Origin: Pseudomonas graminis
GTDB lineage: Bacteria > Pseudomonadota > Gammaproteobacteria > Pseudomonadales > Pseudomonadaceae
NCBI RefSeq assembly: GCF_002093745.1
Contig: NZ_MTSB01000005.1
Coordinates: 124,001-188,000, forward strand
Reading direction: 5' to 3'
Length of the DNA: 64,000 bases
Part shown: in pieces, positions 1-8,861 of the stretch
Position numbering within the stretch: position 1 is the stretch's first letter
Layout of the letters: every line of letters starts with the position of its first letter
Translations under genes and position numbers: made by a program
The notes under the pieces: model-generated
What the model saw: the letters and a program-made list of their open reading frames with translations, nothing else
What the model was told of the DNA's origin: nothing
The model's database searches: none

Positions 1-1030
1 CAATGGTCAGGTTCAGTTCCTGAAAGCTGAAACCGCCAGCCTTGCGAATGGCCCCGGCCAGAAGCTGGTTGCCGGTGATCGACAGCGGATGGCTTTCCGA
101 CCAGGCCGTGCCCTCGGCACGACGTTCCACGCCCAGGAAGCCGTTGGCATCCAGACGCAATACGCGGGCGCCCATGACATCAATGGCGTGCAGCGCATCG
201 CCGATGATCATCTGCTGGGCGGCAAAGCTGGGGTCCAGCCAGTTCAATGAAGGCTGGCCGTCCTTGAAATAGTGCAGGTAGACCCAGCGCCGGGCCTTGC
301 CGTCGACGCCTTGCACAACGTCGGTGGCGCTCCAGTCGGTTTCCTTGACGCCCGGCTCGAAGAAGATGACGCGCTGCAACTGGCCGACGATGTAATGCTT
401 GTCGCGCAACTGATCGACCACATCGGGCATCAGGTTGACCGCGTCCCGGCCCGCCGCAACATCGGGCAACAGTGACCAGTCTTCTTCACGGATCTCGACC
501 ATGTGAAACAGGCCGGGATAATCCTCATACGCCATCTCGGCCAGGCGGAAATCCGCGCCTTTGCCGGTGTGCGACGGGATGATGTCATCAATGATCACGG
601 CATTGTGCGCCGCGGCGATGCGCGTCAGGCTCAACAGTTGCGCTTCGGTACCCAGGTCCGGGTCGATGCCGAAACTGATGCGGTCGAAGTTGCCGTCGAT
701 ACTGGGCGTGCGTTCGCGGCCTTGCAGCCCGCCGGACAGTTTGAGCGGCCCGTTGTGGATACCCTGAATGCCGATTTCGGACAACGCATGCCACAGGGTT
801 TCATCGCCCAGCGCTTCAAGCACCGAGCCGCCTTCACGGGTGACAATCGATGCCGGGTAGGCGGTAAACCAGACCGACGCGATAGCGGATGCATCTCTGG
901 GACGTGCCAGTGCGAATGGACGCTGCCACAGCCTGCCCTGCCCCGAATAGGTCTTGGCGCGCTGTCTTGCGGCATTAAGCATCGATTGCTCGACCAGCCA
1001 GTCCACGTACTGCTTGTCCGGTATCGTCAT
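1..1030 (-). CDS. GH13 alpha-amylase-superfamily protein (trehalose synthase-like), 3' end outside window
   Basis: The frame is open from the window edge to an ATG at 1030 and covers about 343 residues of the N-terminal part. GH13 landmarks are visible: a region-I-like stretch [11 protein letters not shown] (about residues 141-151), where most family members have a Val-rich strand ending in NHT, and a region-II-like stretch [12 protein letters not shown], where the Asp would be the catalytic nucleophile of the TIM barrel. A purine-rich Shine-Dalgarno (AAGAGGAAGA) precedes the ATG. GH13 enzymes hydrolyse or transfer alpha-glucosides; pseudomonads have a protein of this type usually annotated as trehalose synthase-like. 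The substrate cannot be read from this fragment because regions III and IV lie outside. Family call fairly sure, reaction unsure. Confidence 0.75.
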   Translation of the reverse strand, partial: MTIPDKQYVDWLVEQSMLNAARQRAKTYSGQGRLWQRPFALARPRDASAIASVWFTAYPASIVTREGGSVLEALGDETLWHALSEIGIQGIHNGPLKLSGGLQGRERTPSIDGNFDRISFGIDPDLGTEAQLLSLTRIAAAHNAVIIDDIIPSHTGKGADFRLAEMAYEDYPGLFHMVEIREEDWSLLPDVAAGRDAVNLMPDVVDQLRDKHYIVGQLQRVIFFEPGVKETDWSATDVVQGVDGKARRWVYLHYFKDGQPSLNWLDPSFAAQQMIIGDALHAIDVMGARVLRLDANGFLGVERRAEGTAWSESHPLSITGNQLLAGAIRKAGGFSFQELNLTI

Positions 1031-1064
1031 AGCGTCCAGTCTTCCTCTTGAATCGGCGACCTGA

Positions 1065-1085
1065 GGCGCTTCGTGATGAAGCGCC
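1065..1085. other. Hairpin (8-bp perfect stem) downstream of the LysR gene
   Basis: GGCGCTTC and its exact complement GAAGCGCC are separated by five bases. It lies between the start of the GH13 gene and the end of the LysR gene. There is no T-run on either side, so it may be a weak or Rho-assisted 3' end, or only a stable hairpin. Confidence 0.4.
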
Positions 1086-1188
1086 CTGAATGTATTACCT
1101 ACGAATAGGAGCGCACGAGGCCCGATTCGTTGCATTCATGTTCCGGCCAGGCCACGTTCAGGCGCACTGCGACGGGCGTTTTTTCGAC

Positions 1189-2054
1189 TCAATATTGCGG
1201 GGCGGCAGCGATTGACGGTTTTTTCAGTGCCTGAATCACGGCGTTGGCAGCGCTGGACAGCAGCGAGGCCGGGCGGGCCACCACACTGATGTGACGCATC
1301 ACCGTCAATGGCAGCGCAATCTGTTCCAGTTCCCGGACGCCGTCCCGCACCAACATGCTGGGCACAATAGAGATGCAATGGCGCTTGGCAACCAGATCCA
1401 GAAGCGTGTCCACACAGGTCAGTTCACCACGATGGCTGAGGCGAACCTGAGCCGATGCCAGTTGCTGGTGCAGACGTTCCATACCGGGATGTCGCCAGGC
1501 CACATAACGTGACACCTGGGAAAGCTCGACAAAGCTCTGCGGTATCGCCTGCTTGCCGTGCGCGGCCACCACGACGTAATGATCCGACCACTGATGATGC
1601 TCCATGTAGTGTTCGCTCAGTACCGTGCCCGGCAGGATGAGAATGTCGGCCGTTTCCTTGATCAACGCCTCCAGCGACGGATTCTGGACGCCGGGGTGCA
1701 ACACGTTCAAATGAATATCGGGGTAATGATGGGCGAGGAAGTCCAGCGATGCGGACAGGCTGGTTTCACGAATATGAGTGTGGTAGTGGATGGTTACGCT
1801 GCCACTGACCCCATTTTTTTTAGTTGTTCGAGGGTGGCCATCACGGTCCCGAGTGTCTGGGTGATGACTTTTCCATCAGGGGTCAGCGTGCAGCCTGTGC
1901 GGCTGCGGATGAACAGGCGCTTTTCGAAGAAGTCCTCGACTTCTTTGATGGCATAACTGATGTTCGACTGGCTGCACCCCAGAATGGCGGCGGCCTCCGA
2001 GAACGAACCATGCTGGGCAACGGTTTGAACGACTTTGAAGAAGTGGGTTTTCAT
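1189..2054 (-). pseudogene. LysR-family regulator split by a -1 frameshift at an A8 run
   Basis: The first part (from ATG 2054, SD AGGA) encodes the LysR winged helix: SFSEAAAILGCSQSNISYAI is the HTH, followed by the wing up to EQLKK, and then stops at 1794. The -1 frame from the run at 1814-1821 continues without a stop through VTIHYHTHIRETS into the effector-binding domain, ending at 1189. Joined, the protein is about 289 residues, a normal LysR length, and no segment is missing. The codons at the joint are CTA AAA AAA ATG, so the mRNA contains A AAA AAA, a classical -1 slippery heptamer. This can be an inactivating deletion of one A, a sequencing error, or a gene expressed through slippage. 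Target unknown; no divergent partner is visible within 370 bp. Confidence 0.8.
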
Positions 2055-2427
2055 GTGTCCTGAACTCTGTTTTTTGCAAGGAGTGGGCGCGGGCCTGTCG
2101 CATGGCTGGAGGCTGCGGAACCGGCGAGGCGCCGGGAACTATCGGGAATACAGGAACCCCCACTGATACACCGGATTGCCCGGCATATCGGCAACTCGAA
2201 GCGATGTCTCAAGTGGGGGTAATGCGATTGCTGGCTGTTGCGTGAAACGTTCGCTATGCAGGTTTCGGGCACATAGCGCCATCCGTGGCAGCCCGAGGCT
2301 GAATGTCCCGGGTAACGCTGGGTGTCTTCACGTCAATAGAGTCGTCATGATCGTCAAGCCGTCCGGTTTTCCGAAGGCGCCTGGCGTGCCGGGATCGGCC
2401 TGACTGTGGTGAATGACGGGATCTGGT
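2055..2427. other. Intergenic region, nothing convincing
   Basis: About 370 bp between the LysR start and the end of the DJ-1/PfpI gene. It should hold the LysR promoter. Short open frames here have no recognisable motif or good ribosome binding site. No clear hairpin terminator was found. Confidence 0.5.
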
Positions 2428-3033
2428 TCAGTCGTTCTCGGTCCAGTCAAAGTCCATTTGCAAGGCAGTGCGCTCGGCGAGTTCACGGCTGTGCAGGCGC
2501 TCGACCAGGTGAAGGCTCATGTCGATGCCGGCGGAGATACCGGCCGATGTCACAAACGAGCCTTCATCGACCCAGCGCAGGGTGCTGAGCACGTCCACAG
2601 ACGGAAACATTTCCTTGAGATCGTTGATGTCTTCCCAGTGCGTGGTGACCTGCTTGCCGGCCAGCTTGCCGGTTCTGGCCAGCATGAACGCCCCGGTACA
2701 CACGGCGGCGACAACCCGGTTCGGTTCCGACTGGTCACTGATCCAGCGAATCACGTCAGGTTTTTCCATTTCAGCGGTGATCACACCGCCCGGAACGATC
2801 AGGCAATCAATGGCCGGGTGGTCGTTGATCGAGAAGTCCGGATCGACCTTCAACCCGGCCCGGGCACGTACCGACTCTGTGCTGCGACCGATGGTGAACA
2901 CGTTGAACAATGGGTGATCGTCACGGCTGTTGCGCGCGTGCATGCGTGTGGCTGTGGTAAACACTTCGTAGGGGCCGGCGAAATCGAGAACCTCGACGTC
3001 GTCATAAACGTAGATACCGATATTGAGTGGCAC
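2428..3033 (-). CDS. DJ-1/PfpI family protein (isonitrile hydratase-like)
   Basis: 201 residues, a single DJ-1/PfpI domain. The N-terminal strand IGIYVYDDVEVLDFAGPYEVF and the nucleophile elbow AAVCTGAFMLA, with its Cys at about residue 112, are typical of the class I glutamine-amidotransferase-like fold; the acidic partner is in the DFAGPYEVF region. The TTHWEDINDLKEMFP stretch is the same one seen in GlxA regulators and in isonitrile hydratase InhA. Members hydrate isonitriles, act as glyoxalase or chaperone-like proteins, or have unknown substrates, so the exact reaction is not settled. It lies divergent to the GlxA-type regulator at 3155, with 121 bp between, suggesting that the regulator controls it. 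Confidence 0.8.
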   Translation of the reverse strand: MPLNIGIYVYDDVEVLDFAGPYEVFTTATRMHARNSRDDHPLFNVFTIGRSTESVRARAGLKVDPDFSINDHPAIDCLIVPGGVITAEMEKPDVIRWISDQSEPNRVVAAVCTGAFMLARTGKLAGKQVTTHWEDINDLKEMFPSVDVLSTLRWVDEGSFVTSAGISAGIDMSLHLVERLHSRELAERTALQMDFDWTEND

Positions 3034-3154
3034 GAATTGGCTCCTGGGTCTGCTTGCCAGACCGCTTGCATGTTAAGGTTTTACCCGCGCAGATTACGCA
3101 GTGGCACCGATACAAACTACTGGCTGAAATGCCAATATCCGGTAACATCACGCC

Positions 3155-4108
3155 ATGAAAAATCATCTTGTCGTCGCCCTCATCTACAACCAGCTCTGCA
3201 CCTTCGAATTCGGCTGCACGGTCGAGGTATTCGCCCTCAAACGACCCGAACTGGGCGTCAGTTGGTACGAGTTCGCGACCTTTCCGGTGGATGACGGTCC
3301 GATCACCGCGGCCGGTGGCATCACCATCGTGCCGACGCCTGGCGAAGTGTTGCTGGAAAACGCCGACACCATCATCGTGCCGGGCTGGCGCGGCGTGGAA
3401 TCCGCAGTCCCGCAACGCCTGATCGAACAGCTTCAGGCCGCTCACGCACGCGGCACCCGGATCTGCTCGATCTGCACCGGCGCCTTTGTGCTGGCGGCGG
3501 CGGGCCTGCTCGACGGGCACCGGGTCACGACCCACTGGCGTTACACCGACTTGCTGGCCACCATGTACCCGGGGCTGACCATTCAACCCAACGAGTTGTA
3601 TGTGGATCAAGGCAACATCGTCACGGCTGCGGGCTCGGCGGCCGGGCTGGACATGATGCTGCACCTGGTGCGCAACGATCACGGGTCGCGGGTGGCCAAT
3701 ATGGTGGCGCAACGCATGGTGATCCCGCCCCATCGCGAAGGCGGACAGTCGCAATATGCATCCCGGCAACTGGTGGCGGCCAGCGACGGGCCGATTTCCA
3801 ACCTGATGGACTGGATTCGCAGCGATCTGCAACGCCCGCACACCATCAAGGAAATGGCGTCGCGAGCGTCGGTCAGCACCCGCACCCTGCACCGCAGCTT
3901 CATGGAAAGCACCGGGCTGACACCGTATGACTGGCTGCTTGGCGAACGCGTGGCGTATGCCAAGGAGTTGCTGGAATCTTCGAAGCTGCGCCTGAATGAA
4001 GTGGTGGACAGGGCCGGTTTCGGCTCGGAAGAGTCGTTCCGCCGACACTTCCGCAACCTGGTAGGCATCAGCCCGAGCAGTTACCGCAAGCAATTCGCCC
4101 GGACCTGA
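3155..4108 (+). CDS. GlxA/FtrA-type AraC-family transcriptional regulator
   Basis: 317 residues with two domains. Residues about 1-190 form a DJ-1/PfpI domain (ICSICTGAFVLAAAG with the conserved Cys, then TTHWRYTDLLATMYPG). Residues about 215-315 form an AraC-type double HTH (TIKEMASRASVSTRTLHRSF and VDRAGFGSEESFRRHFRNLVG). This is the GlxA/FtrA architecture, in which the amidotransferase-like domain is thought to sense a small ligand. The 3' end overlaps the convergent serine hydrolase gene by 41 bp. Divergent from the DJ-1 gene at 2428-3033, its likely target. It lies just beyond the end of the ten-gene operon, but no operator links it to that operon. Confidence 0.88.
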   Translation: MKNHLVVALIYNQLCTFEFGCTVEVFALKRPELGVSWYEFATFPVDDGPITAAGGITIVPTPGEVLLENADTIIVPGWRGVESAVPQRLIEQLQAAHARGTRICSICTGAFVLAAAGLLDGHRVTTHWRYTDLLATMYPGLTIQPNELYVDQGNIVTAAGSAAGLDMMLHLVRNDHGSRVANMVAQRMVIPPHREGGQSQYASRQLVAASDGPISNLMDWIRSDLQRPHTIKEMASRASVSTRTLHRSFMESTGLTPYDWLLGERVAYAKELLESSKLRLNEVVDRAGFGSEESFRRHFRNLVGISPSSYRKQFART

Positions 4109-5246
4109 CATACACCGCGTCGACAATCGACTCGGCAAATTCCCCCCACGCACCGGTGACGGCGGTATTGGTCATCGCGACCATGCTGATCGCTGACACC
4201 GGATCAACCCAGTAATGGCTGCCGTACAGACCGCACCACGACCAGGTGCCTGCACCCTGCCGCTGCCCGGCAGCCGCTGGGTCGGTCAGAATCATCGGCC
4301 CCAGCCCGAATGCCCAGCCCGGCCCACGATGTGCGACAGGCGTCTGGCCGATGGCGTTGCCCAGCAGGCGCCCGGTACTGGTCGGGTTCAACAGCGGTGC
4401 GCCGCCCAGACGCAGGCACTCCAGCAGCCGAAGGTAGTCATCCGCCGTGCCCAGCAGGCCCGCCCCGCCCGACTCATAAGCGTGTACGTCATGGGCGCGC
4501 GTCGAGGACAGCCGCGCCTGCCCGCTGTCCAGCAACAGAACATCGTCGTGGCCTATTCGCTCAGGCGCCCGAGCACCCTGCATGTAAGCAGTGGCGAGCG
4601 GTCGTCGCAGCTCGTGGCGGAACGATGTCGACTGCATGCGCAGCGGCACCGTGACCCACCTTGCGACAGCCTCCGACAAACGCAGCCCGGTGGCCTGCTC
4701 GACCAGCGCGCCCAGCACATCGGTAGCCAGCGAATACCCCCAGGCGCAGCCCGGTTCGAACAGCAATGGCAGCGTTGCCAGCCGGTTCAGGTTCTCCCGC
4801 AAGTCGAACGAAACGCAATCCAGTCCGTCCGACACCCCGCTTCGCTGGTAAGCGTTGCCGCCCGGCTGTTCGAAGCCGTAACTGAGGCCGGAGGTGTGCG
4901 ACAGCAGATGCTGCACCGCAATGACCGGCTCGCGACCGTCAGCCAAGCGTGGCCGAAAGGTCGGAAGCCAGTCTGTTACCGGCGCGGACAGGCTGATCAC
5001 GCCCAGCTCGCAAAGGCGCAGCACGGTCACTGAAGTCAGCAGTTTGGTCAACGACGCCAGACGAAAGCGCGTGTCACGAGTGACCGGAATCCCCAGCTCG
5101 CGATCGGCCCAGCCCAAAGCGCTGGCATAGCGCAGACGCCCGTGCCGGGCGAGCAGCAACACGCCGCCGACTATCCGGCCCTGATCGACGAAACGACGCC
5201 AGACCTCCTCCACACGCTGCACAGATAGGTCGTCCAGTTGCACCAT
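4068..5246 (-). CDS. Beta-lactamase-fold serine hydrolase (class C / esterase type)
   Basis: 392 residues. The active-site SxxK is SLTK in FRLASLTKLLTSV (about residue 66); the second motif is the YS in CAWGYSLATDVLGALVE, and the third lies in the C-terminal GLYGSHYWVD stretch. These are hallmarks of the PBP-like serine hydrolase fold used by class C beta-lactamases, EstB-type esterases and D-aminopeptidases. There is no signal peptide, so a cytoplasmic esterase, amidase or acyltransferase is more likely than a periplasmic beta-lactamase. It is the last gene of the putative hydrazine operon, 3 bp after the alcohol dehydrogenase gene, so it may hydrolyse or acylate a pathway intermediate. Its 3' end overlaps the convergent regulator gene. 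Confidence 0.85.
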   Translation of the reverse strand: MVQLDDLSVQRVEEVWRRFVDQGRIVGGVLLLARHGRLRYASALGWADRELGIPVTRDTRFRLASLTKLLTSVTVLRLCELGVISLSAPVTDWLPTFRPRLADGREPVIAVQHLLSHTSGLSYGFEQPGGNAYQRSGVSDGLDCVSFDLRENLNRLATLPLLFEPGCAWGYSLATDVLGALVEQATGLRLSEAVARWVTVPLRMQSTSFRHELRRPLATAYMQGARAPERIGHDDVLLLDSGQARLSSTRAHDVHAYESGGAGLLGTADDYLRLLECLRLGGAPLLNPTSTGRLLGNAIGQTPVAHRGPGWAFGLGPMILTDPAAAGQRQGAGTWSWCGLYGSHYWVDPVSAISMVAMTNTAVTGAWGEFAESIVDAVYVRSGRIACGNCSG

Positions 5247-5249
5247 GCC

Positions 5250-6404
5250 TCAATGCCCCGCCACTGCACGGCGAAAGACCTGCGCATACTCTTCAGCCGA
5301 ATGGCGAATCGGGTTGGTGTGCGAACAGCCGTCGGCAAAGGCCATGCGTCCGACCAACTCGGCATCGCGGTCATCGATGCCGATGGCACCCAACGCAGAC
5401 GGAATGCCGATCTGGTCACGCAGGCTCAACACCCACTCCATCACGCCGTTGAAGCCCGGTCGCGGCAGGCGCAGGTAAACCGCCAGATCATCCATTTGCG
5501 TCAACAGCGCCGGACGATTGGCCTCCAGCACGTAAGGCAGCAAGATTGCATTCAGCAAACCGTGGTGATGGTCATAAAGAGCGCCCAGGCTCTGAGCGAT
5601 GGCATGCACACCGCCCAGCCCGCGCTGAAAGGCCGCTGCCCCGAGGCTGGAAGCCACCAGCATCTGTTGACGCGCCTCCAGGTCCTGCCCGTCAGCGACA
5701 ACCCTGGGCAGGAACGTCTTGATCATCTGCATGCCCTTGACCGACACCGCTTCGGCCATCGGGTGCCAGACCGGCGAGCACCAGGATTCCATGCAATGGG
5801 TCAGCGCATCGGCCCCCGTGGCTGCGGTCAGGTGTTTGGGCAGGCTCAGCGTCAGCGTGGCATCGAGAATCGCGATGCGAGGCATCATGCGAATGTGCAG
5901 CAGGGTGCGCTTGACCTGCGCCTGTTCATCGGTAATCACCGACGCCCTGCCCACCTCGGAGCCGGTACCGGCCGTGGTCGGCACGGCGATCACCGGGGCA
6001 ATGCCTTCGGGGTCGGCACGCAAGTGATTCTGCCCGATGTCCTCGAAGTCCCACAGCGGTCGGTTCTGGCCAGACATCAGTGCGACAGCCTTGGCGGCGT
6101 CCAGCGCAGAACCGCCGCCAAACGCGATCACGCCGTCATAGCCGCCAGCCCGGTAAACCTCCAGACCGTCCGCTACATTGGTGCCGGTCGGGTTGCCCTT
6201 GACCCGGTCAAACAGGCCGCAATGGCCCAATTGATGGCGACAGTCCTCGAGCGCAGCTGAAATCATGTCGGTGCCACCCAGAACGCTGTCGGTGATCAAC
6301 AGCGGGCGCTTGATGCCTGTCACCCGGCAGGCGTCGGCCAGCTCATTGACGCGTCCTGCGCCTGCGCGAATGGATGTCGGGTAGTGCCAGTCGTTGTGAT
6401 GCAT
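5250..6404 (-). CDS. Iron-containing (group III) alcohol dehydrogenase
   Basis: 384 residues, full length for the family. The NAD(P)-binding part has VIAFGGGSALDAAKAVAL (GGGSxxD), followed by PTTAGTGSEV, the hallmark of the Fe-ADH family. Metal ligands are expected in DALTHCMESWCSP and in the downstream His-rich helix GVHAIAQSLGALYDHHHG. Members reduce aldehydes or oxidise alcohols with NAD(P). The gene is the ninth of the operon, 36 bp after the LysE-type exporter. In that context it may reduce a carbonyl intermediate or the semialdehyde released by the DAO-type enzyme; this is inference only. Confidence 0.9.
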   Translation of the reverse strand: MHHNDWHYPTSIRAGAGRVNELADACRVTGIKRPLLITDSVLGGTDMISAALEDCRHQLGHCGLFDRVKGNPTGTNVADGLEVYRAGGYDGVIAFGGGSALDAAKAVALMSGQNRPLWDFEDIGQNHLRADPEGIAPVIAVPTTAGTGSEVGRASVITDEQAQVKRTLLHIRMMPRIAILDATLTLSLPKHLTAATGADALTHCMESWCSPVWHPMAEAVSVKGMQMIKTFLPRVVADGQDLEARQQMLVASSLGAAAFQRGLGGVHAIAQSLGALYDHHHGLLNAILLPYVLEANRPALLTQMDDLAVYLRLPRPGFNGVMEWVLSLRDQIGIPSALGAIGIDDRDAELVGRMAFADGCSHTNPIRHSAEEYAQVFRRAVAGH

Positions 6405-6440
6405 GGGTTTATTCCTTTAAAAATCGAGTAGGCGGACGCT

Positions 6441-7085
6441 TCAGTGAAAGAAGCCCGTGGGCAGCAAACCGATCAGCAGGCGCAAGCCGAACGCGATCAT
6501 GAACAGACCGGTCACGATGTCGATTGCCCTCTTCATGCGCTGATAGCGGGCTTGCACGGCAGGAATCGAAAACAGCGTGGCCAGCAGCACGAACCAGGAG
6601 ATCGCCAGCACCGCGATGATCGATACCCCGGCGGTGCGCACCCACAAGGGCATGCCCGGCGTGGTGACGGTGGTGAACATGCTGGTGTAAAACGCCAGCG
6701 CCTTGGGATTGGTCAGGTTGGTCAGCAGGCCGAAACGGTAGGCACGCCCGAGGCTGCCAATGCCCAATGCGCCGATGTCCCGGGGTTTGGGCTGGCTGCC
6801 GGCACTGCGCAGGCTTTTGGTGCCGAGCCAGGTCAGGTAAGCACCACCGAGCAGTTGCAAGGCCGGTTGCAGCCACGGCAATTGCTGAAAGATCAGCCCC
6901 AGCCCGGTCGCCGCCAGCAAGGCCCAGAGGATGCTGCCAGACGCAACACCCAGGCCGGCGCAGATTCCCTGCTGCCTGGACTGACTGAACGACAGTTGGG
7001 TGATCACCAGAAAGTTCGGTCCGGGGCTGATGATCAGAACAATGAACGCGCCCGCCAGCGCCGTCAGCAACGTGATCTCATACAT
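6441..7085 (-). CDS. LysE/RhtB-family amino acid exporter
   Basis: 214 residues, inner membrane, about six hydrophobic helices. The N-terminal motif ALAGAFIVLIISPGPNFLVI (SPGPN) and GLLTNLTNPKALAFYTSMF (NPK) are diagnostic for LysE/RhtB exporters. Such proteins pump amino acids or amino-acid-like compounds out of the cell. Inside this operon it is the obvious candidate to export the amino-acid-derived product or to relieve toxicity of an intermediate. It sits 63 bp after the FAD/NAD-binding protein gene and 36 bp before the alcohol dehydrogenase gene. Confidence 0.9.
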   Translation of the reverse strand: MYEITLLTALAGAFIVLIISPGPNFLVITQLSFSQSRQQGICAGLGVASGSILWALLAATGLGLIFQQLPWLQPALQLLGGAYLTWLGTKSLRSAGSQPKPRDIGALGIGSLGRAYRFGLLTNLTNPKALAFYTSMFTTVTTPGMPLWVRTAGVSIIAVLAISWFVLLATLFSIPAVQARYQRMKRAIDIVTGLFMIAFGLRLLIGLLPTGFFH

Positions 7086-7148
7086 ACTGTTAATTCCTTT
7101 TTAATCATTTGGTTAAATGGTTTTATTCATCTTGAATGTGATGCAGCT

Positions 7149-8861
7149 TTAAGAACGGTCTGCCAGTGTTTCCAGACAGGTTTTCACCGCTTCATGCGCT
7201 TCGATGAGCGCCCGGCAGGCCGGATCGGGCGTGGGAACGTAGTGGTTGTAGAACGTGCAGCCCTCGACGGCAGGCCCCAACGCCCAGAGCCGTGACTGAG
7301 CGTGACCCTCGCGACCGATGACCCGACCTGCCGGGTCAGTGTCGATGCCATCGGCAGGCCACGCATGCGCTGGCCGAATCAGGCCGTGCTCATGCAAATC
7401 GTTGATCACGTCACTGCACGGCCCCGAAAGACCGCTACCAGCGACCCGAGCGCAGATGACGCTGTCGAATCGACGCTCTGCCCGCTGCGCGTCATCCATC
7501 GGCGCCAGAACAGTCACCACCCCGGCGTCGATCAACGCCAGCAGGTCTTCATGGCGCTCCTTTTGCGGCCCGCCAACCAGACGGTTCGAAAGCCCGGCCC
7601 ACACGCCGTAAAACGCCTGCGTCGAAGCCTCGGTTAGGCCGTTGCGATCCGCGACCCTACGCAACAGGTCGCGATAGTCGCGCCAGACCTCCAGCGCCTG
7701 GCGAATCGGGCTGTGCGCCGTGCCCAGGCGGCTCAGCGCCAGGTCTTGCCTGATCCACTCGGCGAACCATTGGCCGTACGTACCCGCTTCGCCTGACCAG
7801 CGTCGGGTCGTCAGCCAGTCATCCGGGTCGAATGCCCCCCACTGTTTGGCCAACCGAGCAAACAGTGCGGGCCTGGAAACGGCTTCACGGAGCATGTTCT
7901 GCACGGACTCCAGTTGCCGTGGCGCATCGAGCCTGACCCTGGCCTGATAAAACACAGCCCGCATTTCGTCCTTGATCATGGGCAGCACATCGGTCTGGAA
8001 GTCGAGCTTCCCGCCGCGCTTTTGCTCGCGCAGGCAATCAATGGCCGCCGCGTTGAAAAACAGCCTTGGCAGCGCGGCATGGCCGGATGGATACCACTGC
8101 GGCCTGGCGTGGAACGGCAGCCCGCTGCGCGAATACAGAAACACCCTGGGCTCGCGTCCTGAGGGCAGGTAGCGCCAGCCGGTAAACCCTGCATCGCGCA
8201 CATAACGCCCACCACGGCCCTGAGTGAGACGGGCCAGCGTGTCCATCGCCGTCAACCCCAGGCCTTCGATCCCTACGGTTTCGCCAACCGTCTGATGCCC
8301 GACGGTTTCAGAGGCGTGCCCGCCCGTGAGAAAGACCGCGTCGACATCCCGCGCCTGACTCACGCTACTCAGCCTGAAACCCGCGGCATCGGGCCGTGAG
8401 CGACAAGTGATGACCTGCTCTGCGTGATAACGCACCTGCACGTGGGCCGGGCAGTGTTGCAGCAGGAATCGATAGCTGTACTGCAAATAGCGCCCCAGCA
8501 AGGCGCGCGGCACGAAGTCGCCGAAAGCCACCGGCCTGCCCTGCCCGTCTTTGCTTGTATGACCACGCTCGTCAAGCCGTACCTTTTCAGCGTGACACCA
8601 CTGCAAAAAGGTTCGGCCCGACGGCTCACAGGCCGGGAACGCTGCAGAGAACGCCGACAATTGGCCTGCGATGGTATTCAGCATCAGGTAGTCCGGCTGC
8701 TGCGCGTGGTGCAAGCCACTGCCCGGCGTCTGCGGATCGAACACCTCGATCTGCAGCGCCTGTTGTTCGGCGTGACGGCTCTGGCCGATCAACTGCTCCA
8801 GAACGCTGAGGCCACGCGACCCCATGCCGATAATGGCGATGATTGGCGTCTTCACGGCCAT
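7149..8861 (-). CDS. Large FAD/NAD(P)-binding protein (FAD_NAD_binding family)
   Basis: About 570 residues. The N-terminus IIAIIGMGSRGLSVLEQL is a Rossmann FAD/NAD-binding motif, and QPDYLMLNTIAGQLSAF resembles the FAD_NAD_binding family related to ornithine and lysine N-hydroxylases. An ATG at 8861 overlaps the stop of the upstream gene by one base (TGATG), so translational coupling is likely; a GTG one codon earlier is the alternative start. Possible roles are oxidation of a hydrazine or amine intermediate, for instance to a hydrazone, azo or diazo state, but nothing in the sequence fixes the reaction. It is the seventh gene of the operon. Confidence 0.72.
   Translation of the reverse strand: MAVKTPIIAIIGMGSRGLSVLEQLIGQSRHAEQQALQIEVFDPQTPGSGLHHAQQPDYLMLNTIAGQLSAFSAAFPACEPSGRTFLQWCHAEKVRLDERGHTSKDGQGRPVAFGDFVPRALLGRYLQYSYRFLLQHCPAHVQVRYHAEQVITCRSRPDAAGFRLSSVSQARDVDAVFLTGGHASETVGHQTVGETVGIEGLGLTAMDTLARLTQGRGGRYVRDAGFTGWRYLPSGREPRVFLYSRSGLPFHARPQWYPSGHAALPRLFFNAAAIDCLREQKRGGKLDFQTDVLPMIKDEMRAVFYQARVRLDAPRQLESVQNMLREAVSRPALFARLAKQWGAFDPDDWLTTRRWSGEAGTYGQWFAEWIRQDLALSRLGTAHSPIRQALEVWRDYRDLLRRVADRNGLTEASTQAFYGVWAGLSNRLVGGPQKERHEDLLALIDAGVVTVLAPMDDAQRAERRFDSVICARVAGSGLSGPCSDVINDLHEHGLIRPAHAWPADGIDTDPAGRVIGREGHAQSRLWALGPAVEGCTFYNHYVPTPDPACRALIEAHEAVKTCLETLADRS

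Noticed and set aside
3002..4153. 383-codon minus-strand open frame over the GlxA-type regulator
   Set aside because: The plus strand carries a complete two-domain regulator; the antisense frame has no recognisable domain or ribosome site.
4068..5246. Antibiotic-resistance beta-lactamase
   Set aside because: The SxxK fold is shared with esterases; there is no signal peptide and the gene sits at the end of a biosynthetic operon.
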